From: Microglena sp. YARC
Lineage: Eukaryota > Chlorophyta > Chlorophyceae > Chlamydomonadales > Chlamydomonadaceae
Reading direction: 5' to 3'
Length of the DNA: 64,000 bases
Assembly (NCBI GenBank): GCA_022414725.1
Contig: CM039462.1
Span: 43,929,053-43,993,052, forward strand
Part shown: positions 32,301 through 40,900 of the stretch, one piece after another
Numbering within the stretch: the first letter of the stretch is position 1
Layout of the letters: each line of letters starts with the position of its first letter
Notes under the pieces: model-generated
Told to the model about the DNA's origin: nothing
Database searches by the model: none
What the model saw: the letters and a program-made list of their open reading frames with translations, nothing else
Program-made: the position numbers and the translations under genes

Positions 32301-35300
32301 TACATCACATGCATGTTGAGGCAGCAGTGGCCTATTGTGCAAGTGGACCATGGGTCTTTGCCTTACGGCAAGTGCAGACACGGCTGCCTGTGCATGGTGT
32401 CGCATCGATTTGAAGGTAGGGGGTGGGGTTGAAGGATGGGGTGGGGGTGAAGGAACGTGGCATGCATTAACTACGCACACAGCAATGTGGAGGCAGCAGT
32501 GGCCTTTGTGCAAGTGGACAATCGGGGTCTTTGCCTTACGGCAAGTGCAGACACGGCTGCCTGTGGCATGGGTGTCGCATCGATTTGAAGGTAGGGCGTG
32601 GGGGTGAAGGATGGGGGTGGGTGGGGGAGGGGGGCCAGTGCACGGTGTCGCATCAATTTGAAGGTAGGGGGCTGGGGGTGAAGGAGGGGAGAGGGGTGGG
32701 GGTGGGAAGGGGGAGGGGGGCCAGTGCATGGTGTTGCATCGATTTGAAGGTAGGGGGTAGGGGTGAAGGATGGGGGTGGAGGATGGGGGGAGGGGGCAGT
32801 GCATGGTGTCGCATTGATTTGAAGGTTAGGGGGTGGGGGTGGAGGATGGGGGTGCAGGATGGAGGGTGGGGTGGGGGACACCACCACAGACCACCAGCCA
32901 CCACACCACCCACCACCACCATTGTCACCCACACCCCACCACCACCACCCCGACCATAACCAACCATTGTTCAACCTACCACCACACCACACCGGTCACC
33001 CTACACCCTAACTGCCACACCACCACCACCTTGTCACCACACATGGCACCACTCACCCACCCCACCACCACCACCACCACCGCCCCCCATCCACCATTGG
33101 ACGACACATTGTCACCACCACACCGCTGCACCACCACCCACCACCACAGGCACCACCACCACCACCACCACCACCACCCCACCGGGCTGCCACCTCAACC
33201 ACCCCCTTGTCACCCACATTGTCCACCCACACCCACCTGCACCCGCCACCCACCACCCACCACAGCACCACCACCACGCACCACCACACCACCATTGTCA
33301 CCATGTTCACATTGTCACCCACACCACCACCAAGACCACCGTTACCACCACCACCACAGACACACCACCACGCACACCACCACCACCATTGTCACCCACA
33401 TTGTCACCCCACACTGGCACCACACCACCACGCCACCACCACCACCACAGACGACACCACGCCACCACCACACACCATTGTTCACCCACATTTGTTCACC
33501 CACAACGTACCCCACTCACCGCACCACCACAGGTGCCACCACATTGTCACCACCAACCACCCACCACCAACCACGCCCACGACCACAGAGGCAACCACCA
33601 CCAACCACCACGACCCACCACACCATTGTCACCCACACATTGTCACCCACACCACCACCACACCACAGGCTCTATGGACATGGTAACCATCGCATCCATT
33701 GCGGTCTTGCTACAGTGGGCGAACCCGCATGGCGATGTCACAAGTGGGCTCAATAGCAGCGATTCTAATGGGGACACAGTGCTGCACAAGTTGGCCCGAG
33801 CTGGCTTCTTGGACCTCGTGAGCTCGTTTGTGAGCCTGGCCGGTCCAGAGCTGGACCTGCAGAAAAAAAATCGCGAGGGTAAAGGATGTACTCGTGCTCA
33901 CTGTTATCATACCACACACTCACACGATAGACCCCCCCCCCCCCCCCCCCCCCCCTGTATGTATGTATGTACTGAATGTATGTATGTATGTATGTTAAAG
34001 TCAGGGGTAGGCAAATAGGCTAAAGGGACTTGCCCAATGTATAGGAAGGGCTTGAAAAGAAGCAAGCAACTGATGAACTGAGCCCCAAACAATCGTTTAA
34101 ACCGACGGGGGCCTGAGTTCGTGCTAGCAGTGAATAATGTAATTCTACAATATGATTAAATCATCATCTCAGCTGGGATGATAATTTAATCGTGCGTTTG
34201 TTATCGCATTTTTTTATAAATTGAATTAAGTATTTCCATCCTTCAAAGGAATCAAGGATTCATGACCAGCTTCATACTGGAGTTTTTTATCGCACAATTC
34301 AGGTTAGAATGTTATTTTCTCAACAAAAAAAACTCCATATCCTCAGCGTATTACGGACATTCTTATATGAAATGCCTTTCATCTTCGACTACTCTTCTAC
34401 CGTCAACCACCATATCGCAGCACTGAAAATTCTACAGAACGAGAGGTACTAGCCGTTCTGATTGCGATAGGTTTAAGTTGTGGGCTCGAAGACGTTTAGT
34501 CTTTTGCTATGCATTTAATATCATCCTTATTGTTTAATAAGTTTAGTGTACGTTGAACCCACTATGGTTTCTATCCTCTGACATCATCCAATTCGCATAC
34601 TAATAGTTTTTAATACGCTTCTTGGTTATCACAAGATTCCTAGGGTTCAATTTACACTTCAGGGATTGCCAGTCACATGTCTGTTATTTTAGAGATGTGC
34701 TTCATCAATTTTTTCCTAAGTCAATCTTGCTCGTGACGTCTGATTATCTTGAATAATATCAGAGAAATGTTCTTTAAACACCCGCCCCTAATCTCTGAAT
34801 GCATCGTAGTTAATCCATGAGACCAGCATTGTTTATTGCTATCTCTGGTTGCCATTAGAAATTCCTCTAAGCAAAGGGCTCTTTTCACAAAATCATCGTC
34901 TTACGGCCCGAACGATTTTATTTTCAAAGCCAATATATTGGTTCTCAACCATTGGAGTGCCCATGTAGGTGCCTATCGAGTTCATTGAGGACGCAAGTCG
35001 TTTAGTAAGAGGTGTTTCTCTAACGCCAAGAGCCCTTTTCAAACTTATTCTGAAATAGTTTCACATTTTTCCTTCAAGACCGGAAGAAGTATTAATATTA
35101 CAAGACGGTAATTGGAGCCGCAACTTCACACCGGAATTAAGGATGGTTGTATAAGTGTGCCAATAAAGGTAATCCGGATATTGGCATTTGGGAGATCCAT
35201 TTTTGTTGGCACGAATCCGTTCCAGAGTGCATGAGCAGACCGCTGTTGTTGTCTTCTCACCGCATCGTGTTGTGCCACATTCCTGCCCGTTGTTTCCCTT

Positions 35301-36731
35301 AGAGAGAAAGAGAATCCCTAAATACACAAACTCTTCCTTAATAGGAAGGTCTTTGGCCTTTAAACTGCCATGTATAGGTAATTCTCCCTTCTAATAAGGT
35401 CGCTAGTAAAAAAAAAAAAAAAAAAAAAAAAAACCAAAAAAAAAATAACCAACTTTTTTCAAAGAATTTTTTTTTTAATTATATTTTTTCATTTTTTTTT
35501 TTTTTTTTTAAAACTTTTTTTTCCCCCCCATTTTTTTCTGGTAAAAAAGCTTTTTGACAAAAGGAATTTATTTTCAAAACCCAATTGGAGCAATAAATCT
35601 GTCCTCTCCTCTGTGTCGCTCAATGATGCTAGATCATTCGGCATACAAGATTATCTGGCAAATGTTATCAGCAATTCTGATACTTCCTCTTCCCATTTAA
35701 AACAAATGGTGACTTTTTCCAGCAGCTGCGGCGTACGGGAGGGTCCGCCTTAAAGAAAAAAAACATGCCCCTCACATGGCGTTAATTTTTTTTTTTCCTC
35801 TTCACACAATTAATTGGTAAAGACTTCTTCACAGTTGGTCAATAAAGAGACAAATAAAGTGGGGATAGAATGATCTCTTGTTTAACGGCTTGCCTCAGCT
35901 AAGAAAGGCAGAGTAATTAGATTGGCCTACACGTACTCTCTACGGACTTGTTTATACATGTTTCTTCTCTGTGGGGTGTGGGGTGTGGTGGGGGGTCTGT
36001 GTTGTCAGGTAGCAGGGTGAGAGGGTGAGAGGCTGTTCTTGGCTGAGCCGACTCTTTGGGTTGCCAGGTTATGGGTGAGGTTGTCAGGTGGTCTGGGCAG
36101 AGGTGTGTGTGTATGTGTGTTGGGGGGGGGAAGAGGGTCGTGGTCTCAGGGTATTTAAGTAGTGCCGTGAATAACATATGTTCAAGGCAGCTCAAGGATG
36201 TTTTGTTGACACTGTCATAAGCCTTTCTGAAGTCAATGAAAGCACAAAATACGCGTTCCCTTACCACACCGGAAGCCACAGCCAGCACTACATGATTGAC
36301 TCACTACCACCACCCAAACCAGAGCTGGACTGCAAGAAGAAGAACTGCGAGGTAAAGGCATTGCACTGGTGCAACACTGTCTACATCAGTCACGCCCAAC
36401 ACATTCCGCCACCTCCCCCCACCCACCAACCACACCACACAGGTAAGGATAATTAGGGTGCCAAGAAGCATTGAGGCGTTTTTTGACCTAGCTTATACAA
36501 CACGCTATTCGACACAAACGCTAATGTACGGTTGACCCCCCACCACCACTACACGCACACACTTCCTCATGCAACACACAAACCATCACTACCCACCCCC
36601 AGGCTAGGACGCTCTGAATGCTTGAAGGTTGAGTGAGAATGAAGATAAGACCCCCCCCCAACCACACCACTGCCTCAACACCACACATGCTTTGCCACAC
36701 ACCAGGCAAGGAGCTTCTGATTGCTTGCAAG
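23552..36731 (+). CDS. Large multi-exon protein with ankyrin repeats, partial
   Basis: Phase-matched exons: 23552-23691, 25798-26015, 26812-27293, 28324-28431, 29266-29440, exon e (one of eight copies, e.g. from 29937), exon f (one of eight copies, 31160-32600), 33669-33878 and 36706-36731. The helical, hydrophobic N part includes DKLLALAATEPTLDAVCDAL and MDNALVLITVLAVNGNSYEP, then an S/T/N-rich linker, more helices (MKELLAAQATQMVTLHLVRQ) and DRPLLKHCLDFFVFLASP. Exon 33669 ends in an ankyrin repeat (SNGDTVLHKLARAGFLDLV) and the 26-base exon 36706 adds GKELLIACK, the start of the next. I do not recognise the N-terminal family; a helical repeat scaffold is a guess. The donor at 26016 and the frames of exons e and f are uncertain. 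It is incomplete at both ends and enters the N gap. Confidence 0.6.
24148..24330. mobile_element. RepB hairpin MITE
   Basis: Ends CTTTTCTTTTCAGACGAGCA-GCAGCTTC and GAAGCTGCTGCTCGTAGACG-AAAAG are inverted copies. One of nine RepB copies in the window. Confidence 0.65.
24436..24612. mobile_element. RepB hairpin MITE
   Basis: GCAACAGCTTCTAGGCAGCT at the left and GGGAGCTGCCTAGAAGCTGC at the right are near-perfect inverted repeats; the flanking GGCTGGC / GCTGGCCC continue the arms. Confidence 0.7.
24719..24806 (+). repeat. RepC copy with ATC tail
   Basis: Same head as 8724 (GGGCACATTTGGAGTCCAGT) followed by about 50 bp of (ATC)n. Confidence 0.7.
24888..24958 (+). repeat. tRNA-derived SINE head
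   Basis: A-box ATTGGTCTAGTGGTAC and B-box GGGGTTCGATTCTTCC with tRNA-like spacing. The acceptor stem does not pair, so a SINE promoter rather than a tRNA gene is likely. Downstream to 25330 I see no other feature. Confidence 0.5.
25330..25528 (+). repeat. RepG interspersed repeat, copy 2
   Basis: Begins CTCAAGCGACGCGG and ends in the G/C hairpin GGCTCCCGCCCCCCGGGAG. It lies in an intron of the ankyrin gene, directly before the triplicated acceptor. Confidence 0.65.
25535..25797 (+). repeat. Triplicated acceptor of exon 25798
   Basis: Three ~95-bp units run GCATCCATTCAAACTC ... CTAGTGACTAACTGCTTG ... CCCTCCCTATTTAG then GACCTTGGTYGAGGA. Decoy acceptors end at 25603 and 25700, the real one at 25797. 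The exon edge in the decoys (about 22 bases) is followed by the next unit. Confidence 0.8.
26027..26165 (+). repeat. RepF interspersed repeat
   Basis: Shares AGTTRTGAAAGRAATTTC, GGTCTCCCGAC-type and GTTGCCACTCCT blocks with 59752-59853. It starts about ten bases after the end of exon 25798-26015, so it may have displaced that exon's original donor. Confidence 0.5.
26308..26345. repeat. AC microsatellite
   Basis: (AC)n of about 36 bp in the intron. Confidence 0.9.
26495..26811 (+). repeat. Acceptor array with telomere-like motifs
   Basis: Six to seven ~45-bp units of CCYGCCTGCCTGCAGCACTKGAAYCT followed by AAACCCTAAACC. Each has a potential CTGCAG acceptor and most contain CCCTAAAC, the plant-type telomere word. 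The real exon starts at 26812, after the last CTGCAG. Confidence 0.75.
27294..27605. repeat. Tandem donor copies fused to LINE 3' tails
   Basis: After the donor at 27294 a ~95-bp unit repeats three times: GTGAGCCTCTTGATAAATA, then CGCCTTATTACG, then GCCTGTTTGCTTTCACTG and GCCAACC. The part from AATAAATA to GCCAACC matches, in reverse, the 3' end of the minus-strand LINE at 61513-61605. So a LINE tail seems to have landed at the donor and been copied with it. Confidence 0.65.
27700..27800 (+). repeat. Copy of the end of exon 26812-27293
   Basis: GCACAGGCTTTGCAGATGGT then GACACTCCACCTGGTCCGCC AGGCGCAGAACCCCC and AAGTGAGCCTC repeats the last ~60 bases of the exon and its donor. One extra C and loss of a G weaken the GT donor. 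Confidence 0.7.
27840..28323 (+). repeat. Decoy acceptors of exon 28324
   Basis: Three partial exon copies before the real one: CTCTACCACAG (or CTTCACCACAG) then GACCGTCCGCTCCTG and further exon-like bases, acceptors ending at 27860, 28069 and 28196. The real acceptor ends at 28323. Confidence 0.8.
28432..28855 (+). repeat. Decoy donors of exon 28324-28431
   Basis: After the real donor at 28432, the exon end (CCTGGTGGGAGGGCAG ... ATATGCTCCCTGA) with GTAAG recurs three times, donors at 28555, 28687 and 28846. (GTG)n/(GGT)n filler separates the copies. Confidence 0.8.
28870..29265 (+). repeat. Decoy acceptors of exon 29266
   Basis: GCACATCAG then GTTATGAACGCCCTCAACAA (28895) and GCACATCAG then GTAATGAACGCCCTCAACCA (29183) are early copies; the third at 29266 is the full exon. 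Between them lie C-rich (CCA)n tracts. Confidence 0.8.
29530..29700 (+). repeat. Copy of the end of exon 29266-29440
   Basis: GGCTCCTCTATCGTGGAT TTCGTGCTCAGTGCAATGAC ... with a GTATGG donor repeats the last ~65 bases of the exon about 110 bases downstream, followed by degenerate AGCCTGAAATAG units. Confidence 0.7.
29715..31120 (+). repeat. Eight tandem copies of exon e
   Basis: Whole-exon copies after CCCTTGCAG start at 29722 (internally deleted), 29937, 30047, 30246, 30446, 30652, 30837 and 31036, separated by (CA)n/(CAC)n intron-like filler. The exon reads AIPQGEDVTAPRIIAWNAAAQ. Its 3' edge is unclear: some copies read on to ATSW, others hit TAG one base out of frame (HVLGLS or YVLGLI). 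The last copies carry single-base losses that look like sequencing error. Confidence 0.75.
31160..32880 (+). repeat. Eight tandem copies of exon f, ~178-bp period
   Basis: Units start near 31228, 31405, 31579, 31759, 31941, 32115, 32292 and 32463, then three or four short units of the last ~30 exon bases. Each has about 120 exon-like bases ending CGATTTGAAG before GTAGGG, then G-rich filler. Two frames are open in unit 1: one with THMSKWRQQWPIVQVDHG, one with HEQVEAAVAYCASGPWGV that ends in phase 1 and therefore fits exon 33669. Units differ by 1-3 base indels. Confidence 0.75.
32881..33668. repeat. CAC/ACC-rich intron
   Basis: Almost pure (CAC)n/(ACC)n with ATTGTCACC interruptions (a GTGACAAT word on the other strand) up to the ankyrin exon acceptor at 33668. 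Long His/Thr/Pro frames are artefacts. Confidence 0.8.
33958..34244 (+). repeat. RepA, long copy
   Basis: Second long copy, near-identical to 4816-5076, in the intron after the ankyrin exon. It follows a poly-C run (about 33931-33955). Confidence 0.7.
34245..36174. other. No clear gene; homopolymer-rich patch
   Basis: Mixed sequence in which no exon could be supported. 35408-35560 is dominated by long A, T and C homopolymers and looks like poor-quality assembly. Because a reverse-transcriptase fragment lies just above on the minus strand, this may be error-laden LINE sequence, but I see no further RT motif. Confidence 0.35.
36175..36288 (-). pseudogene. LINE reverse-transcriptase fragment
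   Basis: The minus strand reads VFCAFIDFRKAYDSVNKTSL, the conserved RT block (F-I-D-F-x-K-A-F/Y-D) of non-LTR retrotransposons. It is open for only about 40 codons with no start of its own; truncated. Confidence 0.75.
36310..36440 (+). repeat. Second copy of the ankyrin exon end
   Basis: CCAGAGCTGGACTGCAAGAA ... CTGCGAG then GTAAAGG parallels 33845-33885, including intron bases (ACTGGTGCA, CACACA, C-rich). It reads PELDCKKKNCE against PELDLQKKNRE in the full exon. Confidence 0.65.
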
Positions 36732-36940
36732 GTTGAGTGAAGATGAGATAGACCCCCACACAACAACAACGGGCACACACACACACCACACACACAGGCC
36801 ACAACACCCTCACACCACACCACACCCAAGGTAGGACGCACTGATGCTTGCAAAGGTTGAAGTGAGACGAGGTAGACCCCCCGCCCCCACCACACACACA
36901 GCAACACACACGCCTTGCACACCACCCACCCCCACCAGGT
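36595..36940 (+). repeat. Three copies of microexon h, entering the gap
   Basis: Units of ~115 bp with a 25-26 base exon (AGGACGCWCTGATGCTTGCAAAG-like) before GTTGAGTGA. Copies start at 36603, 36706 and 36831; only 36706-36731 keeps the frame. The array is cut by the N run. Confidence 0.65.
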
Positions 36941-37940
36941 NNNNNNNNNNNNNNNNNNNNNNNNNNNNNNNNNNNNNNNNNNNNNNNNNNNNNNNNNNNN
37001 NNNNNNNNNNNNNNNNNNNNNNNNNNNNNNNNNNNNNNNNNNNNNNNNNNNNNNNNNNNNNNNNNNNNNNNNNNNNNNNNNNNNNNNNNNNNNNNNNNNN
37101 NNNNNNNNNNNNNNNNNNNNNNNNNNNNNNNNNNNNNNNNNNNNNNNNNNNNNNNNNNNNNNNNNNNNNNNNNNNNNNNNNNNNNNNNNNNNNNNNNNNN
37201 NNNNNNNNNNNNNNNNNNNNNNNNNNNNNNNNNNNNNNNNNNNNNNNNNNNNNNNNNNNNNNNNNNNNNNNNNNNNNNNNNNNNNNNNNNNNNNNNNNNN
37301 NNNNNNNNNNNNNNNNNNNNNNNNNNNNNNNNNNNNNNNNNNNNNNNNNNNNNNNNNNNNNNNNNNNNNNNNNNNNNNNNNNNNNNNNNNNNNNNNNNNN
37401 NNNNNNNNNNNNNNNNNNNNNNNNNNNNNNNNNNNNNNNNNNNNNNNNNNNNNNNNNNNNNNNNNNNNNNNNNNNNNNNNNNNNNNNNNNNNNNNNNNNN
37501 NNNNNNNNNNNNNNNNNNNNNNNNNNNNNNNNNNNNNNNNNNNNNNNNNNNNNNNNNNNNNNNNNNNNNNNNNNNNNNNNNNNNNNNNNNNNNNNNNNNN
37601 NNNNNNNNNNNNNNNNNNNNNNNNNNNNNNNNNNNNNNNNNNNNNNNNNNNNNNNNNNNNNNNNNNNNNNNNNNNNNNNNNNNNNNNNNNNNNNNNNNNN
37701 NNNNNNNNNNNNNNNNNNNNNNNNNNNNNNNNNNNNNNNNNNNNNNNNNNNNNNNNNNNNNNNNNNNNNNNNNNNNNNNNNNNNNNNNNNNNNNNNNNNN
37801 NNNNNNNNNNNNNNNNNNNNNNNNNNNNNNNNNNNNNNNNNNNNNNNNNNNNNNNNNNNNNNNNNNNNNNNNNNNNNNNNNNNNNNNNNNNNNNNNNNNN
37901 NNNNNNNNNNNNNNNNNNNNNNNNNNNNNNNNNNNNNNNN
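36941..37940. other. Assembly gap, 1000 N
   Basis: Exactly 1000 N, probably a fixed-size placeholder. True length unknown. Confidence 0.98.
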
Positions 37941-40900
37941 CTAGTTGATTTGGGTTCAGGTGCTGTCATTTTTGCCTTGTTTGACCAGGTTCAAATATGT
38001 ATTTTTTTGCCTATTTGAATTCTGGGTTCAGGTGTGTCATTTTTGCCTGTTGATCCAGTTTCAAATATGGTCTTTTTTTGTGCTAGTTATCTGGGTTCAG
38101 GCTGTGTCATTTTTGCCTTGTTGATCCAGGTTTCCAATATATGTCATTTTTTGGCTAGTTTGATCTGGGTTCAGGTTGTCCATTTTTGCCTTGTTGATAC
38201 AGGTTAAAAATATGTATTTTTTGCCTAGTTGAATTCTGGGTTCAGGTGTGTCATTTTTGCCATTGTTGATCCAGGTTCAAAATATGTCATTTTTTGCCTG
38301 AGTTGATCTGGGTTCAGGTGTGTCATTTTTGCCTTGTTTGATCCAGGTTCAAATATTCATTTTTTGCGCTAGTGATCTGGGTTCCAGGTGTGTCATTTTT
38401 GCCTTGTTGATCCAGGTTCAAATATGTCATTTTTTGCCTAGTTGGATCTGGGTTCAGGTGTGGTCTTTTTTGCCTTGTTGATGCGCAGGTTCAAAATATG
38501 TCATTTCTTTGCCTACTGATCTGCGGTTCAATGTGTGTCATTTTTGCCTTGTTTGATCCAGGTTCAAATATGTCATTTTTGCCTAGTTGATTCTGGGTTC
38601 AGGTGTGTCATTTTTGGCTTTGTTGATCCAGGTTCAAATATGTCAATTTTTTGTCCTAGTTGATCTGGGTTTCAGGTGTGTCATTTTTGCCGTTGTTTGA
38701 TCAGGTTCAAATATGTCATTTTTTGCCTAGTTCTGATCTGGGTTCAGGTGTGTCATTTTTGCCTTGGTTTGTCCAGGTTCAAATATGTTCATTTTTTTGG
38801 CCTAGTTGTCTGGGGTTCAGGTGTGTCATTTTTGCCTTGTTGATCCAGGTTCAAATATGTCATTTTTTGCCTAGTTTGGATCTGGTTTCAGGTGTGTCAA
38901 ATTTTGCTTGTTGATCAGGTTCAAATATGTCATTTTTTGCACTAGTTGATCTGGTTGTTCAGGTGTGTCATTTTTTGCTTGTTGAATCCGTTAAAATAGT
39001 CATTTTTGCTGTTGATCTGGGTTAGGTGTGTCATTTTTGCCTTGTGATCCAGGTTCAAATATGTCATTTTTTGCCTATTGATCTGGGTTCAGGTGTGTCC
39101 ATTTTTGTTGCCCTTGTTGATCCAGGTTCAAAATATATCATTTTTTTGCCTATTTGATCTGGGTTCAGGTGTGTCATTTTTGCCTTGGTTGATCAGGTTC
39201 AAATTGTCATTTTTTTGCCTAGTTGATCTGGTTAGGTGTGTCAATTTTTGCCTTGTTGATCCAGGTCAAATATGTTTTTTTGGCCTAGTTTGATCTGGGT
39301 TCAGGTGTGTCCTTTTTGCTTGTTGATCCAGGTTCAAATATGTCATTTTTTGCCTAAGTTGATCTGGTTCAGGTGTGTCATTTTTTGCTTGTTTGATCCA
39401 GGTTCAAATATGTCATTTTTGCTAGTTGATCTGGGTTCAGGTGTGTCATTTTTGCCTTGTTGATCCAGGTTCAAATATGTCATTTTTTGCCTAGTTGATC
39501 TGGGTTCAGGTGTGTCATTTTTGCCCTTGTTGATCAGGTTCAAAATATGTCATTTTTTGCCTAGTTGATCTGGGTTTCCCAGGTGTGTCATTTTTGCCTT
39601 TGGTTGATCCAGGTTCAAATATGTCATTTTTTGCCTAGTTGATCTGGGTTCAGTGTGTCATTTTTGCTTGTTGATCCAGGTTTCAATATGTCATTTTGCC
39701 TAGTTGATCTGGGTTCAGGTGTTCATTTTTGCCTTGGTTGATCCAGGTTCACAATAAATGTTCATTTTTTGCCTAGTTGATCTGGGTTCAGGTGTGTCAT
39801 TTTTGCCTTGTTGATCCAGGTCAAATATGTTCATTTTTTGCCTAGTTGATCTGGGCTTCAGGTGTGTCATTTTTTGCTTGTTGATACAGCGTTCAAATTG
39901 CTATCTTTGTTGCTAAGATTCGATCTGGGTCTCAGGTGTGTGTTTGGTCTTGTGATTTATCCGAGCGCTTCAAAATATGTCATTATTTTGGCCTAGATAT
40001 GATCTTGGGTTCAGGTGTGTCAATTTTTATCGCTATTTTTTTGCCTTGTTGATGCAGGTTGTCACGATAGTCATTTTTTGGTCCCTAGTTGATCGGGCTG
40101 AGAGTGTGTGCACTTCTTTAGGCTTGTTGAGTCCCACAGGTTACAAGATATGTTCATTTCTCTTTTGTCTAGTTTACTGGGTTGGCTCGGTGTACATTTT
40201 TTGGCCCTAATGTTGACTCCAGGTAGTAATTTATACTGTATTTTTTGCTCTAGTTGATACTGGGTTCAAAGTGTGTCCATTTTGCGCTCGTGTTGATTCA
40301 GGTTCAAATGTGATGCTAATTTTTGCCCTAGTTGTATCTCCGGTTGGGTAGGTGATGTCAATATATGTTGACACCTGTCGTTGAAGTCCAGGGTTCTAAA
40401 TAGTATTTTTGCCTAGGATTGGTTTAGGTGTGTCCTTATTTTTGGGCTTTTGTTGTCAGGTTCAAAATATGTTCTTTTTTTGCACGCTAGGTGTATCTGG
40501 TTCAGAGTGTGTCATTTTTGCTTGGTCGTGATAGGCCACCGGGATTCTAAGTAGCTACAATTTTTTGCCTAGTTGATCTGGGGTTTTCAGGTGTGTGAGA
40601 TTTTTGCCTTGTTGATCCAGGTGTTAAATATGTATTTCTCTCTGCAGTTGATCTGGTTCAGGTGCAGTTTGCCCTTGTTGTATACCAGGTTCATATCATA
40701 TAGAGATCGATTTTATTGCCACTACGTTAGATTTTGCCGGTTCAGGTTGTGTCTATTTCTGATGTGTCATTTTTGTTCGTTGAATTCAGGTTTCAAACTC
40801 AGTGTCATATATATTTTTTGCCTAGTTTGATCTGGGTTTCAGGTGTCGTCATTTGCCATTATTGTGATGCTCTTGTTGATCCAGGTTCAAATATGACATT

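Noticed and set aside
32833..33756. A 307-residue His/Thr/Pro-rich protein
   Set aside because: (CAC)n intron filler; the ankyrin exon at its end has a proper acceptor at 33668.
34245..35400. A YADD-like reverse-transcriptase motif near 34890 on the minus strand
   Set aside because: It needs a base change to read YxDD and the surroundings do not align with RT blocks.
36521..38018. Very long open frames across the gap
   Set aside because: They consist of N; no sequence supports them.
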